The notes beneath the pieces were generated by a model. It ran no database searches. It had not been told where the DNA came from and saw nothing but the letters and a program-made list of their open reading frames with translations. The position numbers and the translations under genes are program-made. A DNA stretch of 64,000 nucleotides from Rhodococcus triatomae BKS 15-14 (GTDB lineage Bacteria; Actinomycetota; Actinomycetes; Mycobacteriales; Mycobacteriaceae), in NCBI GenBank assembly GCA_000341795.1, contig AODO01000074.1, forward strand, positions 1 to 64,000, read 5' to 3'. This document shows positions 50,431 to 58,283 of this stretch, piece by piece (the first letter of the stretch is position 1; every line of letters begins with the position of its first letter).

Positions 50431-52007
50431 CAGAACACCACCGGCTGCTGGAACTCGCCCCACACGGCCTTGAGCGCCGACACCATCTCGCCGACGGTGC
50501 AGTACGCGTTGGCGCAGTCGATCAGGGAGTGCATCAGGTTGTCCGTTCCTTCCGCTGCGCGGGAGAGCGCGGCAAGGGTGGTGCGGACCTGGTCCGGGTC
50601 GCGCTCCGCCTTGACCTTCGCCAACCGCTTGAGCTGGAGTTCGCGCCCCTCGGCGTCGAGTTCGTACGTGCCGATCTCGGGGGCGGGTTCATTGGAGGTG
50701 AACTTGTTGACGCCGACGACGGGACGCTCGCCCGCCTCGATCTGCTTGTGCAGGGTGTACGCCTCGTCGGCGATCAGGCCCTGCAGGTAGCCGTCCTCGA
50801 TGGCGCGGACCATGCCGCCGTGCTGTTCGAGGTCGGCCATGATCTCGACGATCTTCGCCTCGGTGGCGTCGGTGAGCGCCTCGACGAAGTACGAGCCACC
50901 GAGCGGGTCCGCGACCCGGGTGACGCCCGTCTCGTAGGCGAGGATCTGCTGGGTGCGCAGGGCGAGGGTCGCGGACTCCTCACTGGGCAGGGCGAACGGC
51001 TCGTCCCAGGCGGCGGTGAACATCGACTGCACGCCGCCGAGCACCGAGGCCATCGCCTCGTAGGCGACGCGGACCAGGTTGTTCTGGGCCTGCGGCGCGT
51101 AGAGCGAGGCTCCGCCGGCGACGCAACCGAAGCGGAACATCGCCGCCTTCTCGGTTGTCGCGCCGTACCGCTCGCGCACGATGGTTGCCCAACGGCGGCG
51201 CCCGGCACGGTATTTCGCGATCTCCTCGAAGAAGTCGCCGTGGGTGTAGAAGAAGAACGAGATCTGTGGTGCGAACTCGTCGATGGTCATCCGGCCGCGC
51301 TCGACCACGGTGTCGCAGTAGGTGACGCCGTCCGCGAGGGTGAACGACATCTCCTGCACCGCATTGGCGCCGGCGTCCCGGAAGTGCGCTCCCGCGACGG
51401 AGATCGCGTTGAAACGCGGAACCTCGGCGGCGCAGAACTCGATGGTGTCGGCGATGAGACGCAGTGACGGCTCGGGCGGCCAGATCCACGTTCCGCGGGA
51501 GGCGTACTCCTTCAGGATGTCGTTCTGGATGGTGCCGGTGAGCTTCGCGCGCGGCACGCCCTTGCGTTCTGCGGCGGCCACGTAGAAGGCGAGCAGGATG
51601 GCGGCCGTGCCGTTGATGGTGAAGCTGGTGCTGATCTTGTCCAGCGGGATGCCGTCGAAGAGGACCTCCGCGTCGGCGAGGGTGTCGACGGCGACGCCGA
51701 CGCGGCCCACCTCCTCGCCGACCTCGGGATCGTCCGAGTCGTAACCACATTGGGTGGGTAGGTCGAGGGCGACCGACAGTCCGGTGCCGCCCTGCTCGAG
51801 GAGATACCGGTAGCGCCGGTTCGATTCCTCGGCGGTACCGAAGCCCGAGTACTGACGGAAGGTCCAGAGCCGTCCGCGGTATCCGGAGGAGAAGTTGCCG
51901 CGGGTGAAGGGGAACTGACCCGGGGCGGGTGGGTCGACACCGGTGTCGGTCGGCCCGTAGACCGCCTCCAGCGGGATTCCCGACGAGGTCTCAACGTTGT
52001 CTGTCAC
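50430..52007 (-). CDS. B12-dependent acyl-CoA mutase, large (substrate-binding) subunit
   Basis: A 525-aa TIM-barrel subunit without its own B12 domain. Aligned by eye to methylmalonyl-CoA mutase, FTRGNFSSGYRGRLWTFRQY places Phe at Tyr89, YASRGTWIWPPEPS keeps Arg207, and SVAGAHFRDAGA keeps His244 but has Ala for Tyr243. Isobutyryl-CoA mutases have Phe and Gln at 89/207, methylmalonyl-CoA mutases Tyr and Arg, so Phe/Arg/Ala is neither. It should shift a carbonyl-CoA group in a branched acyl-CoA. The GTG at 52007 lies 26 bases from operator site 9. Confidence 0.93.
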   Translation of the reverse strand: MTDNVETSSGIPLEAVYGPTDTGVDPPAPGQFPFTRGNFSSGYRGRLWTFRQYSGFGTAEESNRRYRYLLEQGGTGLSVALDLPTQCGYDSDDPEVGEEVGRVGVAVDTLADAEVLFDGIPLDKISTSFTINGTAAILLAFYVAAAERKGVPRAKLTGTIQNDILKEYASRGTWIWPPEPSLRLIADTIEFCAAEVPRFNAISVAGAHFRDAGANAVQEMSFTLADGVTYCDTVVERGRMTIDEFAPQISFFFYTHGDFFEEIAKYRAGRRRWATIVRERYGATTEKAAMFRFGCVAGGASLYAPQAQNNLVRVAYEAMASVLGGVQSMFTAAWDEPFALPSEESATLALRTQQILAYETGVTRVADPLGGSYFVEALTDATEAKIVEIMADLEQHGGMVRAIEDGYLQGLIADEAYTLHKQIEAGERPVVGVNKFTSNEPAPEIGTYELDAEGRELQLKRLAKVKAERDPDQVRTTLAALSRAAEGTDNLMHSLIDCANAYCTVGEMVSALKAVWGEFQQPVVF

Positions 52008-52032
52008 AGCGGATACGATACTTGCAGAAAAT

Positions 52033-52047
52033 GAGAATGCCAATATC
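52033..52047. promoter_or_regulatory. Regulon operator, site 9 (one arm degenerate)
   Basis: GAGAATGCCAATATC: consensus left half, 4 of 6 in the right half. The same 15-mer occurs in inverse orientation at site 10 (53999-54013), which supports it as a true site. It lies between the mutase (52007) and the SDR (52099); a further GAGAAT half-site is at about 52053. Confidence 0.7.
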
Positions 52048-52098
52048 ATCACAGAGAATAGGCCGTACGAACCGGCGGCCGGAGTCGACGGGAGAACG

Positions 52099-52929
52099 AT
52101 GTCCAGCGCACAGAACACGCTCAGCGACCGCACCATGGTCATCTCCGGCGCCAGCCGCGGAATCGGACTGGCGATCGCGGTGGCCGCGGGCAGGCAGGGC
52201 GCGAACGTCGTGCTGCTGGCCAAGACCGCCGAGCCGCACCCGAGGCTGCAGGGCACCGTGCACACCGCCGTCGCCGAGATCGAGGCCGCGGGCGGAAAGG
52301 CCGTGGCCGTCGTCGGCGACGTCCGAGGCGACGAGGACGTGGCCCGGACCGCCGCGACCGCGGTGGAACGATTCGGCGGCATCGACATCTGCGTGAACAA
52401 CGCCAGCGCCATCGCCCTCGCGCCGACCGAGCAGCTGTCCGGCAAGAAGTACGACCTCATGCAGGACATCAACTGCAAGGGCACCTTCCTGCTCACCCAG
52501 GCCTGCCTGCCGCACCTGCGGGAGTCGCCGAACCCGCACGTGCTCACCATCGCACCGCCGGTCAACATGAACCCGCACTGGCTCGGAGCCCACCCCGCGT
52601 ACACGTTGTCGAAGTACGGAATGTCGCTGCTGACTCTCGGTTTCGCGGCCGAGTACGCCGACGCCGGGATCGCGGCGAACTGCCTGTGGCCACAGACCTA
52701 CATCGCGACCTCGGCGGTGGCGAACATGGCGGACGGGGAGAACCTGCTGTCGTCCTCACGCAGTCCCGAGATCATGGCCGATGCCGCCGCCCTGATCCTG
52801 TCCCGTCCGGCCCGGACCACCACCGGGCAGTGCTTCATCGACGCCGACGTACTGACCGAGGCCGGCGTCGCCGACCTCTCACACTACGGCGGCGGCGACC
52901 ATCCGCAGCTCGACCTGTTCCTCGACTGA
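52099..52929 (+). CDS. SDR, HSDL2-like
   Basis: A 276-aa SDR of the hydroxysteroid-dehydrogenase-like 2 group: SGASRGIGLAIAVAA, the KTAEPHPRLQGTVHTAVAEI segment typical of that group, NNASAIALAPTE, and APPVNMNPHWLGAHPAYTLSKYGMS with the catalytic Tyr and Lys. NADP is favoured by LLAKTAE. Family members are linked to fatty acid and steroid metabolism. It is divergent from the mutase over operator site 9 and followed by the Bfd-like gene after 17 bases. Confidence 0.92.
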   Translation: MSSAQNTLSDRTMVISGASRGIGLAIAVAAGRQGANVVLLAKTAEPHPRLQGTVHTAVAEIEAAGGKAVAVVGDVRGDEDVARTAATAVERFGGIDICVNNASAIALAPTEQLSGKKYDLMQDINCKGTFLLTQACLPHLRESPNPHVLTIAPPVNMNPHWLGAHPAYTLSKYGMSLLTLGFAAEYADAGIAANCLWPQTYIATSAVANMADGENLLSSSRSPEIMADAAALILSRPARTTTGQCFIDADVLTEAGVADLSHYGGGDHPQLDLFLD

Positions 52930-52946
52930 CCACCCCGGGGGTCCCT

Positions 52947-53192
52947 GTGTACATCTGCGTGTGCCGCGGCGTGACGCATCACATGGTGGACGACGCCGTC
53001 GCCGGCGGCGCCCGGACCTCGCGTGAGGTCGCCGCGGCCTGCGGCGCCGGTGCGGACTGCGGCCGGTGCCGGCGGACCGTGCAGGCGATCATCGCCGCGG
53101 CGTCCGCGGGCGCAGAGGTGCAGGCGGCGAACGTCGTCGCCACCCTCGTGACCTCGCGGGTGCGGCACCGGCGCGAGGCCGCGGGCACCTGA
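52947..53192 (+). CDS. Bfd-like [2Fe-2S] ferredoxin
   Basis: An 81-aa protein with the Bfd pattern C-x-C ... C-x5-C-x2-C: YICVCRGVTHHMV and CGAGADCGRCRRTV. Bacterioferritin-associated ferredoxins have this fold and pass electrons to release iron. No bacterioferritin is nearby, and the gene sits in a regulon operon, so it may instead serve the oxygenases or their iron supply. GTG 52947 follows a G-rich run. A perfect terminator follows the stop. Confidence 0.82.
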   Translation: MYICVCRGVTHHMVDDAVAGGARTSREVAAACGAGADCGRCRRTVQAIIAAASAGAEVQAANVVATLVTSRVRHRREAAGT

Positions 53193-53203
53193 CGCCTCGC
53201 GAA

Positions 53204-53248
53204 CACGGTGCCCGTCGCACCACGCGGGGTGACGCGACGGGCACCGTG
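53204..53248. terminator. Hairpin terminator, 15-bp perfect stem
   Basis: Arms CACGGTGCCCGTCGC (53204-53218) and GCGACGGGCACCGTG (53234-53248) are exact reverse complements around 15 bases. It lies between the Bfd-like stop (53192) and the converging crotonase (ending 53263). Confidence 0.85.
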
Positions 53249-53262
53249 CCCTCACCGCCCTC

Positions 53263-53979
53263 TCAGCGAGTCCTGCTCAACACCCGATCGGCGGCGGCCC
53301 AGTGCTCGTCGGCGACCCACAGCCGGGCGAACGCCGCGACGGCCTCTTCCTTCGATGCGCCACCGACGACGCGCTTGATCGGCTCCGACGACGGATTGGC
53401 GAGCGATCGGGCGAGCGAACGCCAACCGTCGGTGAACGACTCCCGCGGCAGCACACGATCGATGAGCCCGAGCCGAGCGGCCTCCGCGGCGTCGAGCACC
53501 TGCCCGGAGCCTGCGAGCATGAGTGCCCGGCCCCGGCCGACGATGGCCGCCAGCCGCTCGGCTCCGCCCCAGGCCGGCATGATCGCCAGCGCCACCTGGT
53601 TGAAGCCGATTCGGATGTCGTCGGCGGCGATCCGAATGTCCGCGGCCACTGCCACTTCCGCGCCGCCGCCCAGCGCGTGCCCGTTCAGTGCGGCGATCGT
53701 CGGCGCCGGGAAGTGCGCGATGCGGTCGCAGATCGACCGCATCCGCCACGCCATGTCCGCGGCCTGCTCCTCCGTCCGCAACAGGCTCAGTTCCTTGAGG
53801 TCGCCGCCGGAGACGAACGCCTTGTCGCCGCCGCCGGTGACGACGAGGGCCTGTGCACCCGCGGCCTCGTCGAGTGCCCGGTCCAACTGGTCCATCGTCT
53901 CCGGCGCGATGGCGTTGCGAGCGTGTGGACGGTCGATCGTGACGACCGCCAGGCCCTGATCCAACTCGAGCTCGACCAT
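53263..53979 (-). CDS. Enoyl-CoA hydratase family protein retaining the Glu144 equivalent
   Basis: A 238-aa crotonase: LAVVTIDRPHARNAIAPETM, TGGGDKAFVSGGDLKEL, and GHALGGGAEVAVAADIRI, where the Glu144 equivalent is kept (GAEVA). The second catalytic region reads NQVALAIMPAWGGAERL, with Asn where Glu is usual. Of the five crotonases in the window it is the most hydratase-like. It is monocistronic and divergent from the synthetase at 54038, with operator site 10 20 bases upstream. Confidence 0.9.
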   Translation of the reverse strand: MVELELDQGLAVVTIDRPHARNAIAPETMDQLDRALDEAAGAQALVVTGGGDKAFVSGGDLKELSLLRTEEQAADMAWRMRSICDRIAHFPAPTIAALNGHALGGGAEVAVAADIRIAADDIRIGFNQVALAIMPAWGGAERLAAIVGRGRALMLAGSGQVLDAAEAARLGLIDRVLPRESFTDGWRSLARSLANPSSEPIKRVVGGASKEEAVAAFARLWVADEHWAAADRVLSRTR

Positions 53980-53998
53980 TGTTGTGGTTCTCCCAACT

Positions 53999-54026
53999 GA
54001 TATTGGCATTCTCTCAGTAGGAGAAT
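53999..54026. promoter_or_regulatory. Regulon operator, site 10 (compound)
   Basis: GATATTGGCATTCTC (53999-54013) is the exact reverse complement of site 9. Its ATTCTC half is also paired outward with GAGAAT at 54021-54026 (7-base gap), the same everted layout as site 1. It lies between the crotonase (53979) and the synthetase (54038). Confidence 0.75.
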
Positions 54027-54037
54027 AATGTATCCGC

Positions 54038-55591
54038 ATGCGGAACATCCCTGGAGAACTGGTCACGAAGTACGAGGCGGAAGGGTGGTGGACCCGGGAC
54101 ACCATCGGCGATCTCCTCGCACGCGGTCTCGCCGCGGCCCCGGACACCGAGTTCCGGGTGCACTCCGCAACCAGGCCGTGGTCGGGGACGTTCGGAGACG
54201 TCGAACTGGTCGCCCGGAAACTGGCGGGCGGACTGCGCTCGCGCGGCGTCGGCCCCGGTGACGTGGTCGCCTTCCAGCTTCCCAACTGGATGGAGGCCGC
54301 AGCGATCTTCTGGGCCTCCTCGCTTCTCGGCGCCACCGTCGCCCCGATCGTCCACTTCTACGGCCGCAAAGAGCTCGAGTTCATCCTCGGCGACACCAAG
54401 CCCACGGTACTGATCACCGCGGAGGGGTTCGGGCGCACCGAGTTTCACGAGGACCTCTGTGCGGACGTCGCCGTGGTGGGCGTCGTCGGCGGCGCCGGCT
54501 CCCACGGGCGCGCCTTCGAGAACCTGCTCGCCACCGACCCCCTCCCGGGCGTGGTCGCCGTCGATCCGGCGGAACCCGCGCTGATCGCGTTCACCTCGGG
54601 CACCACGAGCTCACCCAAGGGCGTCGTGCACAGCCATCAGACCCTCGGTCACGAGACCCGCCAGCTCGCCGGCCTCTACCCGCCGGACCGCGGCCGCCAG
54701 CTCACGGCGGCACCGGTCGGTCACTTCATCGGCATGATCAACGCGTTCCTGATCCCGGTCCTGGACGGCACCGCCGTCAACCTGACCGACAACTGGGATC
54801 CCGCGCAGGCACTCGCCCTGATGGAGAGCGACGGACTCACGGTCGGCGGCGGCGCCACCTACTTCGTCACCAGCCTGCTCGACCATCCGGACTTCACCCG
54901 GGACCACATCCCCTACATGAAGTACGCGGGTCTCGGCGGATCGTCCGTGCCCGCCGCCGTCACCACGCGGCTCGACGACCTCGGCATCACCGTCTTCCGG
55001 TCCTACGGCAGCACCGAGCATCCCTCGATCACCGGGTCCCGGCACACCGCGCCGACGCAGAAGCGCCTGTTCACCGACGGCGACCCGCTGCCCGGAGTCG
55101 AGATCCGCCTGGCCGAGGACGGCGAGATCCTCAGCCGCGGGCCGGACCTGTGCATCGGGTACACCGACCTCGCGCTGACCGAGAAGGCGTTCGACGCCGA
55201 GGGGTGGTACCACACCGGCGACATCGGCGTGCTCGACGACGACGGCTACCTGACCATCACGGATCGCAAGTCCGACATCATCATTCGCGGCGGGGAGAAC
55301 ATCAGCGCACTGGAGGTCGAGGAAGTGCTCCTCTCCCTGCCGGGCGTCGCCGAGGCGGTGGTCGTGGCGACACCCGACGACCGACTCGGCGAGCGGGCCG
55401 CGGCGGTGGTGCGGATGCGCCCAGGACAGCCGGCGCCGACGATGGCGGACCTGCGCGAACACTTCGACGGCGCCGGGCTGGCGAAGCAGAAATGGCCCGA
55501 GCGGTTGCACCAGGTCGAGGACTTTCCGCGCACCGCCAGCGGCAAGATCCAGAAGTTCGTCGTCCGGCACGATATTGCGACACTCACCTGA
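54038..55591 (+). CDS. Acyl-CoA synthetase (AMP-forming)
   Basis: A 517-aa ANL ligase: IAFTSGTTSSPKGVVHSH (P-loop), FRSYGSTEHPSITG, GWYHTGDIGVLDDDGYLTITDRKSDIIIRGGENIS and the C-terminal RTASGKIQKF lysine. The N-terminus (YEAEGWWTRDTIGDLLARG) is of the cyclohexanecarboxylate/FadD3-like type, suggesting ring or bulky acids. The start at 54038 lies 11 bases from operator site 10, so the message has a very short leader. It is single-gene, followed immediately by site 11. Confidence 0.92.
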   Translation: MRNIPGELVTKYEAEGWWTRDTIGDLLARGLAAAPDTEFRVHSATRPWSGTFGDVELVARKLAGGLRSRGVGPGDVVAFQLPNWMEAAAIFWASSLLGATVAPIVHFYGRKELEFILGDTKPTVLITAEGFGRTEFHEDLCADVAVVGVVGGAGSHGRAFENLLATDPLPGVVAVDPAEPALIAFTSGTTSSPKGVVHSHQTLGHETRQLAGLYPPDRGRQLTAAPVGHFIGMINAFLIPVLDGTAVNLTDNWDPAQALALMESDGLTVGGGATYFVTSLLDHPDFTRDHIPYMKYAGLGGSSVPAAVTTRLDDLGITVFRSYGSTEHPSITGSRHTAPTQKRLFTDGDPLPGVEIRLAEDGEILSRGPDLCIGYTDLALTEKAFDAEGWYHTGDIGVLDDDGYLTITDRKSDIIIRGGENISALEVEEVLLSLPGVAEAVVVATPDDRLGERAAAVVRMRPGQPAPTMADLREHFDGAGLAKQKWPERLHQVEDFPRTASGKIQKFVVRHDIATLT

Positions 55592-55592
55592 A

Positions 55593-55607
55593 GAGAATAG
55601 TATTCTC
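55593..55607. promoter_or_regulatory. Regulon operator, site 11 (perfect)
   Basis: GAGAATAGTATTCTC, identical to the core of site 7. It starts 1 base after the synthetase stop and ends 22 bases before the amidohydrolase start at 55630, giving that operon its own promoter. Confidence 0.88.
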
Positions 55608-55629
55608 ATAAATCGAGAAGGAGGATCAC

Positions 55630-56811
55630 ATGCCACCCAAAGAGCTGCCGTATCCGCTGTTCGACGCGGACAACCACCTGTACGAGACCCCCGAGGCGCT
55701 GACGAAGTTCCTCCCCGAGAAGTACAAGAGCGTCATCAAGTACGTCCAGGTCGACGGCCGCACCAAGATCGCGATCAACGGCCAGATCAGCGAGTACATC
55801 CCCAACCCGACCTTCGAGGTCGTGGCGCGTCCCGGCGCGATGGAGGACTACTTCAAGAACGGCAACCCCGAGGGCAAGAGTCGTCGCGAGATCTTCGGCT
55901 CCTCCATGAAGTCGATCCCCGCCTTCCGTGAGCCGACCGCCCGCCTGGAGCTGATGGACGAGCTCGGCGTCGACCGCACCCTGATGTTCCCGACGCTCGC
56001 CAGCCTCGTCGAGGAGCGCATGCGGCACGATCCCGACGCAATCCACGTCGTCATCCACGCGCTCAACGAATGGCTCTACGAGACCTGGCAGTTCAACTAC
56101 AAGGACCGCATCTTCACCACGCCGGTCATCACCCTGCCCAACGTGGACAAGGCGATCGCCGAGCTCGAGTGGGTCGCCGAGCGCGGCGCCAAGGCCGTCC
56201 TCATCCGGCCCGCTCCGGTCCCCGGCTACAAGGGCCCCCGCTCCTTCGCACTGCCCGAGTTCGACCCGTTCTGGAAGCGCGTCGTCGAACTCGACATCCT
56301 GGTCGCGATGCACTCGTCCGACAGCGGCTACGCCCGGCACGACGCCGAATGGGACGGCAGCGACGGCGAGATGCTGCCCTTCCAGACCAACACGTTCAGC
56401 ATGGTCAACGAGTGGCGCCCGGTGCAGGACACCGTCGCCTCCTGGGTGTGCCACGGAGCGCTGTTCCGCTTCCCGGATCTCAAGATCGCGGTCATCGAGT
56501 CCGGGGCGAGCTGGCTGCGTCCGCTGCTCGAAACCCTCGCCGACACCTACAAGAAGGCGCCCGAGGGCTTCGGCATGCAGGACCCGGTCGAGGCGATCAA
56601 GAGGAGCATCCACGTCAGCCCGTTCTACGAGGAGGGCGTCACCGACCTGATCGACCTGGTCGGTGTCGACCGCGTGCTGTTCGGCTCCGACTTCCCGCAC
56701 CCCGAGGGACTGGCCGAGCCGACGCATTTCGCCGACATGCTCGATCACCTCGAGGAGAAGGACCAGGCGAAGATCATGGGCGGCAACCTTGCGAGGCTGC
56801 TGGGCGTATGA
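55630..56811 (+). CDS. Amidohydrolase 2 (ACMSD-like) metal-dependent hydrolase/decarboxylase
   Basis: A 393-aa TIM-barrel protein of the same family as 19273-20526 but clearly diverged. LFDADNHLYE holds the N-terminal metal motif (D14, H16), VAMHSSDSGY another His, and VLFGSDFPHPEG the conserved Asp/His end. The ATG follows GAAGGAGG. It overlaps the synthetase by ATGA, which implies the two steps are linked: cleavage or decarboxylation may yield the acid that the synthetase activates. Confidence 0.91.
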   Translation: MPPKELPYPLFDADNHLYETPEALTKFLPEKYKSVIKYVQVDGRTKIAINGQISEYIPNPTFEVVARPGAMEDYFKNGNPEGKSRREIFGSSMKSIPAFREPTARLELMDELGVDRTLMFPTLASLVEERMRHDPDAIHVVIHALNEWLYETWQFNYKDRIFTTPVITLPNVDKAIAELEWVAERGAKAVLIRPAPVPGYKGPRSFALPEFDPFWKRVVELDILVAMHSSDSGYARHDAEWDGSDGEMLPFQTNTFSMVNEWRPVQDTVASWVCHGALFRFPDLKIAVIESGASWLRPLLETLADTYKKAPEGFGMQDPVEAIKRSIHVSPFYEEGVTDLIDLVGVDRVLFGSDFPHPEGLAEPTHFADMLDHLEEKDQAKIMGGNLARLLGV

Positions 56812-58235
56812 AGTGGCAGACCATCCCCGAGATGGTCCTGAGTGCGGCCGACCGCTTCGGTGACGCCGAAGCGGTCGTGGACGGACCGCTCCGAATCACC
56901 TTCACCGAACTCGCCGACCGGATCCGCCGTGCCGCAGGAGCTTTCGCTGCGGCCGGCGTCCGGAAGGGCGATCGGGTGGCGATCTGGGCACCCAACTCCG
57001 CCGAATGGATCATCGCCGCCTTCGGCCTGCTCACCGCGGGCGGAGTGCTCGTCCCCGTCAACACCCGGTACAAGGCGGACGAGGCCACGGACATCGTCCG
57101 GCGCAGCGGAGCGAAGCTCGTTCTCGTCCAGAAGGGGTTCCTCGACCTCGACCACACGCTCGGCGTGGACGTGCCCGTCATCGACGTCAAATCCGACTTC
57201 CTCACCGCCGGTGAGCCGTTCGAGTGCGAGATCGCCGGCGAGGACATCGCCGACATCATGTACACCTCCGGGACCACGGGGCGCCCCAAGGGCGTGATGA
57301 TGAACCACCTCCAGACACTGCGGATGTTCTCGGAGTGGTGTGACCTCGCCGACCTCAGGGAAGGCGATCGGTACCTGATCGTCAATCCGTTCTTCCACAT
57401 GTTCGGCTACAAGGCGGGGTTGGTCGCATCGATGATCCGTGGTGCCACGGTGCTGCCCGTGGCCGTGCTCGACGTCGAGGACGTGCTGGATCTCGTCGAG
57501 CGGGAGAAGATCACGATGCTCCCCGGCCCACCGACGCTCTACCAGTCGCTGCTGTCCGCTTCTCGCGACCGGGACCTGTCCTCGCTTCGCGCGGCGGTGA
57601 CCGGCTCCGCAGACATCCCGGTCGAACTGATCAAACGGATCAAGAACGAACTGCCGTTCGAGACGATCATGACCGGGTACGGACTCAGCGAGGGCGGGAC
57701 CGCCACCGCGTCCCGTCCCGGCGACACCTTCGAGCAGATCGCAACCACCGTCGGAACACCCTGCGACGGTATCGACGTGCGCATCGCCGACGACGGCGAG
57801 GTGCTGATCCGTGGGTACAACGTCATGCAGGGGTACCTCGACGACCCGGGCGCGACGGCGGAGGCGATCGACGCGGACGGCTGGTTGCACACCGGCGACC
57901 TCGGTGAACTCGACGCCGGCGGTCGGTTGCGCATCAACGGCCGCAAGAAGGACATGTTCATCGTCGGGGGTTTCAACGCGTACCCGGCGGAGATCGAGGG
58001 GTTCTTCCTGGAACACCCGGACGTCGACCAGGTGGCGGTGATCGGGGTGCCCGACGAGCGGCTCGGGCAGGTCGGCAAGGCATTCGTCGTGCCGAAGCGT
58101 CCCGTCGCGGCAGAAGACCTGATCGCCTGGGGACGGGAACGGATGGCCGGGTTCAAGGCCCCCCGCTTCGTCGAGTTCCTCGATGCACTACCCCTGAACG
58201 CGACCGGAAAGGTCATGAAAGACCAACTGCGGTAA
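56808..58235 (+). CDS. Acyl-CoA synthetase (AMP-forming), FadD3-like
   Basis: A 475-aa ANL ligase: IMYTSGTTGRPKGVMMNH, MTGYGLSEGGTA, GWLHTGDLGELDAGGRLRINGRKKDMFIVGGFNAYP and C-terminal NATGKVMKDQL with the catalytic Lys. The PFFHMFGYKAG and VGGFNAYPAEIE segments resemble FadD3, the ligase for steroid ring-derived acids, and related enzymes. Coupling to the ACMSD-like gene suggests it acts on a late ring-fission product. A small DUF3263-like gene follows after 48 bases. Confidence 0.93.
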   Translation: MKWQTIPEMVLSAADRFGDAEAVVDGPLRITFTELADRIRRAAGAFAAAGVRKGDRVAIWAPNSAEWIIAAFGLLTAGGVLVPVNTRYKADEATDIVRRSGAKLVLVQKGFLDLDHTLGVDVPVIDVKSDFLTAGEPFECEIAGEDIADIMYTSGTTGRPKGVMMNHLQTLRMFSEWCDLADLREGDRYLIVNPFFHMFGYKAGLVASMIRGATVLPVAVLDVEDVLDLVEREKITMLPGPPTLYQSLLSASRDRDLSSLRAAVTGSADIPVELIKRIKNELPFETIMTGYGLSEGGTATASRPGDTFEQIATTVGTPCDGIDVRIADDGEVLIRGYNVMQGYLDDPGATAEAIDADGWLHTGDLGELDAGGRLRINGRKKDMFIVGGFNAYPAEIEGFFLEHPDVDQVAVIGVPDERLGQVGKAFVVPKRPVAAEDLIAWGRERMAGFKAPRFVEFLDALPLNATGKVMKDQLR

Positions 58236-58283
58236 CCGCTCCCGGTCCGCATCACCGTCCACTGCACCCGAAGGAGGCACCCG

